From an uncultured Microcaldota archaeon (lineage in GTDB: Archaea; Micrarchaeota; Micrarchaeia; Anstonellales; Anstonellaceae): 11,410 bases of DNA. Both the position numbers and the translations under genes were made by a program. Below the pieces are notes generated by a model. It was not told where the DNA came from. It did no database searches and saw only the letters and a program-made list of their open reading frames with translations. Of this stretch, positions 6,208-11,410 are shown piece after piece. The stretch spans positions 1 to 11,410 of the forward strand of contig CAIXYX010000048.1 in NCBI GenBank assembly GCA_903923795.1, written 5' to 3'. Each line of letters starts with the position of its first letter. Positions within the stretch are counted from its first letter, which is position 1.

Positions 6208-7251
6208 ATGCAGGACAAGACGGACGGTGTCGATCCGCTCAACCCGAGCGGGCTTGCCCGGGCCGGATTTTCTGGCGCCAGATCCATGAGTGTTGATGGC
6301 GTCCCGCTGCGCGCGCCGAGCCAGTACAACATGCAGAAAGTGGACATGAGCCCGTTTGTTTTTGACGGACGAGAGATAGTCGACATGATAGACGGCGAGC
6401 GCTGGCCAGTGAAGCTGTCGGTCTTCAATCTCAACAAGACTGGGCTGAATGCCATCAATCCGACAATGGAAGAGCTTGGATATGTTGATGTGACGACATT
6501 TGGCGGCTGCGCAAACTTCGATAATGGTGTCGGGTGCACATTCTGCAGGATGGGGGCGACAATTGGGAAGCAACCGCTCGACCCAGGAGTGCTGATGGAG
6601 CAGTTGTTCGCTCTGCGCAATGTGAATGTATATCCGCTGCGCTCGGTCTGCATAAACACGGGCCAGATGCCGAATGGAGATGAGATACTGTATGTTGCCG
6701 CCAGTTCATTCATCACGAGCGGCATGGGGGGAGGAGTGACGGTTTCGGCCGAAATCTGGCCGGGCTCTGTGCCGGCATTTCTGGCTGATTTGAGGGGAGT
6801 CATCAACACGTTTCAGGTCAACATCGAGTTGGCGTCTGATTATGCCCGCAATTTGCTCGCACCGGCAAAACCAAACTCTGGGGCATATTTTGCGGCATTT
6901 GAGCGCCTGCGAAAAGAGGGTTTCGGGGTCTCGAGCGTGCTGCAGATGAATTATTTTCTCGAGGCCGAGCCATTGAAGGGCGTGCTTGAGACGATTGGCA
7001 GGATGCTCGATATGGGAGTTGTGCCGGAACTATTGCCCAGCCGAGCGGTGAAGGGGTCGCGGGTGAAGGACGGATTCTTTGGCGTGGAGACGACGCTTGA
7101 GCAGAACCTCGCGCGATATGGACAATTCCTCGATCGCTTCTGGGTGGTCGGCCAGAGGTTTGGGGGGCAGATCCAGAGCGCAGGGGAGGATCTGGCGGCG
7201 GGATGCGCAAAATGCGGAGGTTGCAATTTGAACAAGGACTTGAGGACTTAG
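6208..7251 (+). CDS. Radical SAM superfamily protein, unknown substrate
   Basis: The uninterrupted part is 347 residues. The Fe-S cluster motif is unusual: Cys101, Cys110 and Cys113 in GGCANFDNGVGCTFCRMGA, a C-x8-C-x2-C spacing instead of the standard C-x3-C-x2-C. Elp3-type enzymes also have a widened first gap. Downstream GGGVTVSAE and QVNIELASD fit the SAM-binding and barrel strands, and LLPSRAVKGSR a late strand. The C-terminus carries a second cysteine group, Cys333, Cys336 and Cys339 (CAKCGGC), which could hold an auxiliary cluster. I cannot assign a reaction. It follows the AbrB-like frame directly and probably shares its promoter. The true start is probably ATG6072 with a one-base disruption between; as printed only ATG6208 gives an intact frame. 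It converges on the DUF1016 gene with a T-rich end. Confidence 0.78.
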   Translation: MQDKTDGVDPLNPSGLARAGFSGARSMSVDGVPLRAPSQYNMQKVDMSPFVFDGREIVDMIDGERWPVKLSVFNLNKTGLNAINPTMEELGYVDVTTFGGCANFDNGVGCTFCRMGATIGKQPLDPGVLMEQLFALRNVNVYPLRSVCINTGQMPNGDEILYVAASSFITSGMGGGVTVSAEIWPGSVPAFLADLRGVINTFQVNIELASDYARNLLAPAKPNSGAYFAAFERLRKEGFGVSSVLQMNYFLEAEPLKGVLETIGRMLDMGVVPELLPSRAVKGSRVKDGFFGVETTLEQNLARYGQFLDRFWVVGQRFGGQIQSAGEDLAAGCAKCGGCNLNKDLRT

Positions 7252-7283
7252 AGCCTCGGGGCATCAGGCAGTGCCACCCCCTC

Positions 7284-7297
7284 CATTTTTCTTTTTT
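7284..7297 (+). terminator. T-rich terminator of the radical SAM gene
   Basis: ATTTTTCTTTTTTA follows the TAG at 7249-7251 by about 30 nt. Oligo-T on the coding strand is the usual archaeal termination signal. A weak GGGGCA/TGCCACCCC inverted repeat lies just before it. It touches the 3' end of the convergent nuclease gene. Confidence 0.5.
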
Positions 7298-8306
7298 ATT
7301 CATCCGCGCTTGCCAGCATCCTTTGCCTCTCCATCTCCTCCACCAATTCTTTCTCGGCAGGCAGCACCAGCTTATATTTGGAAGCGAATATCTGTTTGCC
7401 ATCTGCCAATAGAGTATATTTGGCCATCGCGCTATTTCTGTCCGAACACAGAATGAGCCCTATTGTCGGATTGTCTCCGACTCCGCGTATCTCTTTCTCA
7501 TAATAGCGCACATAGAAATCCATCTGCCCGATGTCTTGGTGCGACAGTTTGCTGGCTTTGAGGTCGATTAAGACAAAGCACTTGAGGAGGTAGTTGTAGA
7601 AAACCAGGTCTATGTGATAATGTTCTTCGCCGACGCTGATGCGCTTCTGGCGGGCCACAAAAGAGAATCCTCGGCCCAATTCAAGAAGGAAATCCTTTAG
7701 ACGGGCTGCGAGGTGGGTTTCGAGGTCTTTCTCATCCACAGGGCTTTTCTCCCCCAATCCGGCGAATTCGAGCACAAATGGGTCTTTGATGAAATCAGCT
7801 GGTTTCTCCATAATCTGGCCTTTCTGGGCCAATTCCAGCACTTTCTTCTTGTTCCCGCTCAAGGCCAGACGCTCGTATAGGAGGGAATTCATCTGCCGTT
7901 CCAATTCACGGGTGCTCCATCTGGAATTGATGCATTCTTGGAGGTAAAAACTGCGGGCGTACTCGTTTTCCTGACGTAAGAGGAGGCGGTAATGGGTCCA
8001 GGTCAATTGTCCACGCAGTGCGTGGACTTTTGGAAACGCGAGGTAGAACTGGCGGATGTAAAATAGGTTTGACCGATTGAAACCGGCTCCGAACTCTTTC
8101 GATAGCCGCTCGGATAAATCATCGATTAGGCGTTCCCCATAGTTTGCCCTGTCCTTTCCCCGGAGTTCTTCCTCCACAATTACCCTTCCAATCTCCCAAT
8201 AGGCTTTCACCATGGCCGAATTTACTGCACGGAATGCCTGAGAGCGGGCGCTTTGCAATATCTCCTTAATCGAGGAGTAGGCTAATGAGAAGTCTTCGGA
8301 TACCAT
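7296..8306 (-). CDS. DUF1016 / YhcG-family PD-(D/E)XK nuclease
   Basis: A 336-residue protein matching the two-domain DUF1016 architecture. The N-terminal helical domain (about 1-165) contains VKAYWEIGRVIVEEE, YGERLIDDLSERLSKEFG, FYLAFPKVHALRGQLTWTHY and WSTRELERQM. The C-terminal PD-(D/E)XK nuclease domain has Asp233 in HIDLVFYN, then Asp248-x-Lys250 in VLIDLKAS, and the supporting SHQDIGQMDFYVRYYE. The family usually has ELK; here it is DLK, still compatible with metal binding. I chose ATG8306 (MVSEDF) because a TATA-like box lies 24 bp before it and the longer frame to 8426 only translates upstream repeat DNA. The family is widespread, often horizontally moved and near restriction systems, but no partner is visible here. 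Residues 94-99 are encoded by a palindrome shared with the upstream repeat array. Confidence 0.9.
   Translation of the reverse strand: MVSEDFSLAYSSIKEILQSARSQAFRAVNSAMVKAYWEIGRVIVEEELRGKDRANYGERLIDDLSERLSKEFGAGFNRSNLFYIRQFYLAFPKVHALRGQLTWTHYRLLLRQENEYARSFYLQECINSRWSTRELERQMNSLLYERLALSGNKKKVLELAQKGQIMEKPADFIKDPFVLEFAGLGEKSPVDEKDLETHLAARLKDFLLELGRGFSFVARQKRISVGEEHYHIDLVFYNYLLKCFVLIDLKASKLSHQDIGQMDFYVRYYEKEIRGVGDNPTIGLILCSDRNSAMAKYTLLADGKQIFASKYKLVLPAEKELVEEMERQRMLASADE
8003..8032. repeat. Palindromic repeat copy inside the nuclease gene
   Basis: The 17-bp palindrome TCCACGCAGTGCGTGGA is at 8010-8026, flanked by TCAATTG on the left and CTTTT on the right. The first intergenic copy (palindrome 8402-8418) has the same flanks and differs by one base in the palindrome. 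On the minus strand it encodes VHALRG of the nuclease. That segment is as long as I would expect in other DUF1016 proteins (a few residues between the FPK and LTWTHY blocks), so it has not visibly lengthened the protein. Confidence 0.75.
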
Positions 8307-8325
8307 GAAAGAGATACGAACTGAA

Positions 8326-8334
8326 GATATAGAT
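8326..8334 (-). promoter_or_regulatory. TATA-like box for the DUF1016 gene
   Basis: On the minus strand it reads ATCTATATC, centred about 24 bp before ATG8306, so the transcript would be leaderless. There is no ribosome binding site. It lies just left of the palindrome array, which therefore sits upstream of transcription. Confidence 0.5.
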
Positions 8335-8353
8335 GGCTTTGGAAGGGGTAGGT

Positions 8354-8373
8354 TTCCGGTGGTCTTCCGGTGG
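8354..8373. repeat. Short direct repeat TTCCGGTGG
   Basis: TTCCGGTGG occurs at 8354-8362 and again at 8365-8373, an 11-bp period, immediately upstream of the nuclease TATA box. One helical turn of spacing suggests a pair of binding sites on one DNA face; it could also be a slip duplication. Confidence 0.5.
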
Positions 8374-8382
8374 ATCCTCAGA

Positions 8383-8580
8383 GAGGGTGTACCCTCAATT
8401 GTCCACGCAGTGCGCGGACTTTTCACAAAAACCAGTTTGCCTCAATTCCAGACGCAGTGCGTCTGGATTCTGCACGCACCGCGTGCACTTTTGTAAAAAG
8501 CTCGTTTTCCCCAATTCATCACGCACTGCGTGACAAATTCAACTCTCATTTTGCCCCAATTCGGCACGCACTGCGTGCCA
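8383..8580. repeat. Array of palindromes with a shared core and changing arms
   Basis: Five copies of a core ACGCA(G/C)TGCGT-like palindrome lie at 8402-8418, 8448-8466, 8471-8487, 8519-8533 and 8563-8579. A simpler palindrome, GAGGGT-GT-ACCCTC, at 8383-8396 precedes them. Most copies start with TCAATT or CCAATT and several end with CTTTT or ATTTT plus an A-run. The outer arms differ from copy to copy but stay paired: TCC/GGA, CCAG/CTGG, TG/CA, TC/GA, GG/CC. Only the first core copy has an internal mismatch and the third has CACCG in place of CAGTG/CACTG. Centres are about 20, 47, 22, 47 and 45 bp apart. No transposase is nearby. The array occupies most of the gap between the nuclease and guaAA promoters. 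Confidence 0.85.
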
Positions 8581-8638
8581 TTTTGCAAAATCCATCCGAC
8601 CCCCTCCCTTTTTCATTCTTTTTTACCAATAACTTGTC

Positions 8639-9217
8639 ATGAAAGTCGCCATCATCAACCTCGGCTCGCAATACACCCATGTCATCTGGCGCACATGCCG
8701 TGATTTGGGCGTGGAAGCTGTCATACATCCGCCAAATGCCGGCGCAGACATAATCGATTTCTTCGACGCATACATCTTGTCCGGCGGGCCTTCTTCTGCC
8801 CCTGACTTGCCCCCCTCGCAGCCGCACCGTTTGCTCAAGGCGGTTTGGGAAGGCAAGAGTCAGAAACCCATTTTGGGAATTTGTATGGGCCATCAGCTCA
8901 TGGCCCATGTGCTGGGCGGCATAGTGAGCAAAGGAGTTTCGGCTGAATATGGTGTGAGCGAAATTGTTGTTGATGAGCCGGCTGACTTGCTGGATGGCAT
9001 GCCTGTAAAATTCCAGGCATGGGTGTCGCATTTCGATGAGGTGAAGAAGATGCCTGATGGTTTTAGGTCATTGGCGCATTCGGACACATGCAAAGTGGAG
9101 GCTATGAAGCATGACAAATTGCCTCTTTACGGAGTGCAATTCCACCCCGAAGTGTGGCACACGACGAATGGGGAGAAAATACTTGAAAACTTCTGCAATG
9201 TGATGAAAAAAGAATAA
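8639..9217 (+). CDS. guaAA: GMP synthase glutamine amidotransferase subunit
   Basis: Subunit A of the split GMP synthase, a class I glutamine amidotransferase that releases ammonia from glutamine for GuaAB. The protein is 192 residues, the normal size. The start MKVAIINLGSQYTHVIWR matches the family. SGGPSS marks the oxyanion region, and the catalytic triad is Cys82 in GICMGHQLMA plus His169 and Glu171 in GVQFHPEVWHT. The VSHFDEV block is the subunit-B contact and sensing loop in relatives. No Shine-Dalgarno sequence precedes ATG8639; only T-rich DNA (CTTTTTTACC at about 8618-8627) is upstream, so a leaderless start is likely but the TATA box is weak. Its stop is 5 bp from the end of the convergent PLP-enzyme gene. 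It is separated from guaAB by four accessory genes. Confidence 0.93.
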   Translation: MKVAIINLGSQYTHVIWRTCRDLGVEAVIHPPNAGADIIDFFDAYILSGGPSSAPDLPPSQPHRLLKAVWEGKSQKPILGICMGHQLMAHVLGGIVSKGVSAEYGVSEIVVDEPADLLDGMPVKFQAWVSHFDEVKKMPDGFRSLAHSDTCKVEAMKHDKLPLYGVQFHPEVWHTTNGEKILENFCNVMKKE

Positions 9218-9222
9218 CGAGC

Positions 9223-10491
9223 TCAAATTCCTTTCCCAGTGTTGACAATAATTATTTTCTCGCCTTCTTTTATGTTGCCTGCCGCCTTGTCCGAAAGATA
9301 ACCCGCCAAACCTGCAGAAGCTGAATAACAGGTGTCGAATTCTTGGTTCATCGATGAATAGGCGCGTTCAAGTTCGATTTCGCTCACGTCGATGATGTCA
9401 CTATGCGGCCCAGTGTGGCCGTCCCGGCGCAGAGCGGCCGTAGATTCACGGCTGTATGTAAGAAGATTAAATGAGCGGCCGTCCGGCAAAAGCACGAATG
9501 GATTGTGATGCGCAGTGAGCTTGTCCGCCTTGCTGTCCTCCGCCTCAGGCCGAACGCCTATGACGCTGATGCGGGTCAGAGTATGTTTATCCAAACCCAA
9601 ATTCAGAAGCTCGGCATATTGATGCGGAAGGCAGTAATGGATGAAATAATCCTGATAGAACAGAAGGGATTCGTACAGACGGCCTGAGCCATATGGCGCA
9701 TATATGCGGTCAGGTTTTTGGGCGAATATTTCCTTGGCGATAGTACCATAGAAATCCCGCGGACTTGGAAAAGAGCGAGACGAGGGAGATGAAGTCAGAT
9801 CCATGCCGCCGAGGTTATCGGTCAGTTGCAGGATTTTCGTGTCATCATATAGAGCTTGCTTGGGGAGATTGACAGCATAGATATCGGCACGCAGGTCTTT
9901 GAGAGCAGACATAACTTCACTATCAATGGATTTGTCGATTAGGATTTTCGGGGGTGGAAGATCGAATTGCTCGAAAGCTTTTGCCAAAGCCGCGCCCATG
10001 TTGCCGGACGTGATGACCGACACGCGCCAAATCGGCATGTGCTTTGTGTTTTTGCAGAATTTTAGAAAGGGAAATTGCTCATCTAAAGTAAAATTGGACC
10101 CATATGGCCAGTGGCCGAGGTTCACCACATCTATATGACGGAGGGGTGTGCCCTCCAGCACGTTTTTGGCGAAATCGGCATATTCAGACACAATTGTCAA
10201 TGCTGCCCGGTCCTTGAAAGTGCCCGAGTATTTGTTCGGACTCTCATCCCAGACGAAAACTCCGGGCGGCTGGCCGGCTAGTGGCTGGGGGACCACCTGA
10301 ACCTGATTTGATAATCCATCCAGCCCGGCCACGCGCTCGAGCCATGCACGGTCGGAAAAGTGCCTATAACCATTTACTTTCTTGACTTCGCTCCATTCCA
10401 TCGTTTTTTTGAATTTGTCGATTTCGGTGAGCGGCAGCGCATGGCGTACTGCGGAGTAGGCCTTTTTTACTTTGCCGCTAATGGTTGACAC
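9223..10491 (-). CDS. Fold-type II PLP enzyme, threonine-synthase-like
   Basis: A 422-residue member of the tryptophan-synthase-beta superfamily of PLP enzymes. The PLP-binding lysine is Lys93 in NKYSGTFKDRA, matching the SFKDR motif of threonine synthase. The phosphate/asparagine loop is TSGNMGAALA (161-170), a second glycine loop is YAPYGSGRLYES near 265-275, and the chain ends with NTGKGI, the C-terminal phosphate-side motif. Sequence around and between these is divergent, including an unusual segment LTSSPSSRSFPSPRDF (232-247), so the substrate could differ from phosphohomoserine. No other threonine pathway genes are visible. The start is GTG10491, 27 bp from a TATA-like box, giving a leaderless mRNA. 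It is convergent with guaAA and reads in the same direction as the Lrp-type regulator, 73 bp downstream of it. Confidence 0.82.
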   Translation of the reverse strand: MSTISGKVKKAYSAVRHALPLTEIDKFKKTMEWSEVKKVNGYRHFSDRAWLERVAGLDGLSNQVQVVPQPLAGQPPGVFVWDESPNKYSGTFKDRAALTIVSEYADFAKNVLEGTPLRHIDVVNLGHWPYGSNFTLDEQFPFLKFCKNTKHMPIWRVSVITSGNMGAALAKAFEQFDLPPPKILIDKSIDSEVMSALKDLRADIYAVNLPKQALYDDTKILQLTDNLGGMDLTSSPSSRSFPSPRDFYGTIAKEIFAQKPDRIYAPYGSGRLYESLLFYQDYFIHYCLPHQYAELLNLGLDKHTLTRISVIGVRPEAEDSKADKLTAHHNPFVLLPDGRSFNLLTYSRESTAALRRDGHTGPHSDIIDVSEIELERAYSSMNQEFDTCYSASAGLAGYLSDKAAGNIKEGEKIIIVNTGKGI

Positions 10492-10514
10492 GTCTAAGAT
10501 AGGGATTGCAAGCC

Positions 10515-10521
10515 TTAAAAA
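10515..10521 (-). promoter_or_regulatory. TATA-like box for the PLP-enzyme gene
   Basis: On the minus strand this is TTTTTAA, centred about 27 bp before GTG10491, which supports that unusual start codon. A second, more AT-rich stretch (TATATAATATAA, about 10537-10548) further upstream may be the end region of the regulator's transcript or an alternative promoter. Confidence 0.5.
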
Positions 10522-10564
10522 GCTACCTTTTTTTACATATAATATAACAAATAACTAGTCTACG

Positions 10565-11410
10565 CTAGTCCGGAATGTAATTCAACAGGTGGTAAGTAGA
10601 GTAGGTGAAATAGGTGGCATTCTCGACGATGCCGCCGAACCTCTTTTTTATGGCCTCGATGATGCCCAAAAGCTCATCCCGATTGCGCACAATCATCTCG
10701 ACCTCGAAATCGGCCCCGCCTATAGTCTTGTTCACCTGATAGATGTTGGGGTGCGAGCGGCAGTAATCCAATAATTCGCCGTTCTTCTCGCGCGTGGTGA
10801 GGTCGAAATCCACCCTGTATGACATGTAGCCTAATTTTCCTATGTCAAGGCCGAGCTTGTAGCCGCAGATGACTTTCTTTTTCACAAGGCGGGCTATGCG
10901 GCGGCCGACGGTGTCGGGCGAGAGGCGAAGAGCTTTTGCCAGCTGAATCTTTGAGCGGCGCACATTTGGCGCATATTCGCGGATTATTCTCCAGTCGGTC
11001 TCATCGACGTCCTCCACTTTGCTCTCGCCGTAAATTCTCACAAGTTTCTCGGCGTCGGTTGACATGAAGAAAGTGCGGTTGAAATTGTAGATTGGCGAAT
11101 AGACGCAGAATTTGTATGTGTCGACATGTTTGCGGTATTTGAGCATGAAATGGTCCCAAATGGCATGCAGGTCGGCGATGGATTTGGTGCCCAAGAAGAG
11201 GGCCAGATCCCATTTCTCATGGCAGAGGGTGATGGTCCAGATGCGCCCCTGTCCTTTGAGGTCGGCCACGATGCGCTCCAGCTCGTCTTTGGTGATTTGC
11301 TTGAAGCGGATGTAGAAGCGGAAAGTGAAATAGCCCAATCGCCCCATGTCGACGATGGCGGTGTGGTGGGTGATGACTCCCGCGCGCTCGAAGCGGTGGA
11401 GGCGAAAAAG
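10565..11410 (-). CDS. Double-domain Lrp/AsnC-family transcription regulator, 5' end missing
   Basis: The frame is open to the right edge; the in-frame ATG at 11347 is internal, because RLHRFERAGVITHHTAIVD encoded before it is the recognisable end of a first winged-helix domain. In the visible 281 residues the order is: end of helix-turn-helix 1, a ligand-sensing RAM-like domain, helix-turn-helix 2 (about 136-184, from ETDWRIIREYAPN through SPDTVGRRIARLVKKKVICGY), and a second RAM domain with the typical IGGADFEVEMIV and a late LGIIEAIKKRFGGI helix. Two Lrp units in one chain are known in archaea. Lrp proteins usually sense amino acids, so control of the neighbouring amino-acid-type PLP enzyme is possible, but nothing in the sequence shows it. 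It ends 73 bp before that gene's start. Confidence 0.87.
   Translation of the reverse strand, partial: LFRLHRFERAGVITHHTAIVDMGRLGYFTFRFYIRFKQITKDELERIVADLKGQGRIWTITLCHEKWDLALFLGTKSIADLHAIWDHFMLKYRKHVDTYKFCVYSPIYNFNRTFFMSTDAEKLVRIYGESKVEDVDETDWRIIREYAPNVRRSKIQLAKALRLSPDTVGRRIARLVKKKVICGYKLGLDIGKLGYMSYRVDFDLTTREKNGELLDYCRSHPNIYQVNKTIGGADFEVEMIVRNRDELLGIIEAIKKRFGGIVENATYFTYSTYHLLNYIPD

Noticed and set aside
5974..6809. Two long minus-strand frames across the start of the radical SAM gene
   Set aside because: They overlap the cysteine-motif coding region and the AbrB-like frame, and their translations have no recognisable domain.
8307..8426. N-terminal extension of the nuclease to 8426 (about 40 more residues)
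   Set aside because: It translates the promoter, the TTCCGGTGG repeats and part of the palindrome array, lacks family similarity, and the TATA spacing supports ATG8306.
8383..8580. CRISPR array
   Set aside because: The units are palindromes with varying arms and spacings of about 21-47 bp, not identical repeats with uniform unique spacers, and no cas gene is present.
8305..8642. Several plus-strand open frames across the palindrome array
   Set aside because: They arise because the repeats lack stops in some frames; the peptides repeat a palindrome-derived pattern and have no ribosome binding site or family.

Overview
The window looks like chromosomal DNA from an archaeon, most likely a small-genome DPANN-type lineage (Micrarchaeota or Diapherotrites-like). 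That placement is inference. What is firm is archaeal: adjacent genes for both core primase subunits (PriL with its Fe-S cysteines, PriS with its DxD site), a GMP synthase split into separate amidotransferase and ATP-pyrophosphatase genes, and a double-domain Lrp/AsnC regulator. Several genes also have a TATA-like box centred about 24-28 bp before the start codon, the spacing expected for leaderless archaeal mRNAs.

Layout, left to right. (1) 3-407: 3' part of a small membrane protein. (2) 498-2709: priL-priS operon with an 8-nt overlap. (3) 2733-3858: an unrecognised helical protein on the minus strand, divergent from a membrane-anchored cysteine-containing protein. (4) 3916-4872: guaAB, followed by a 300-nt gap with a strong two-way hairpin. 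(5) 5173-5751: MarC-family membrane protein. (6) 5757-7251: a compact cassette with three AGTGGGA repeats around a TATA box, a short AbrB/SpoVT-like reading frame and a radical SAM protein. Both reading frames have good ribosome binding sites but each appears to need a one-base shift near its start. (7) 7296-8306, minus: a DUF1016/YhcG-type PD-(D/E)XK nuclease. (8) 8307-8638: a gene-free stretch with a family of palindromes, one near-perfect copy of which also lies inside the nuclease gene. (9) 8639-9217: guaAA, the partner of guaAB. (10) 9223-10491, minus: a divergent threonine-synthase-like PLP enzyme. (11) 10565-11410, minus: a double Lrp/AsnC regulator running off the right edge.

How they fit. 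priL-priS make the replicative primase; guaAA and guaAB make GMP from XMP. The genes between the two gua halves (MarC, AbrB-like/radical SAM, DUF1016 nuclease and palindromes) look like accessory material. The least explained signals are the palindrome family with compensating stem changes (8383-8580 plus 8010-8026) and the AbrB-like/radical SAM cassette. No tRNA, rRNA, CRISPR array, transposase or integrase was seen.
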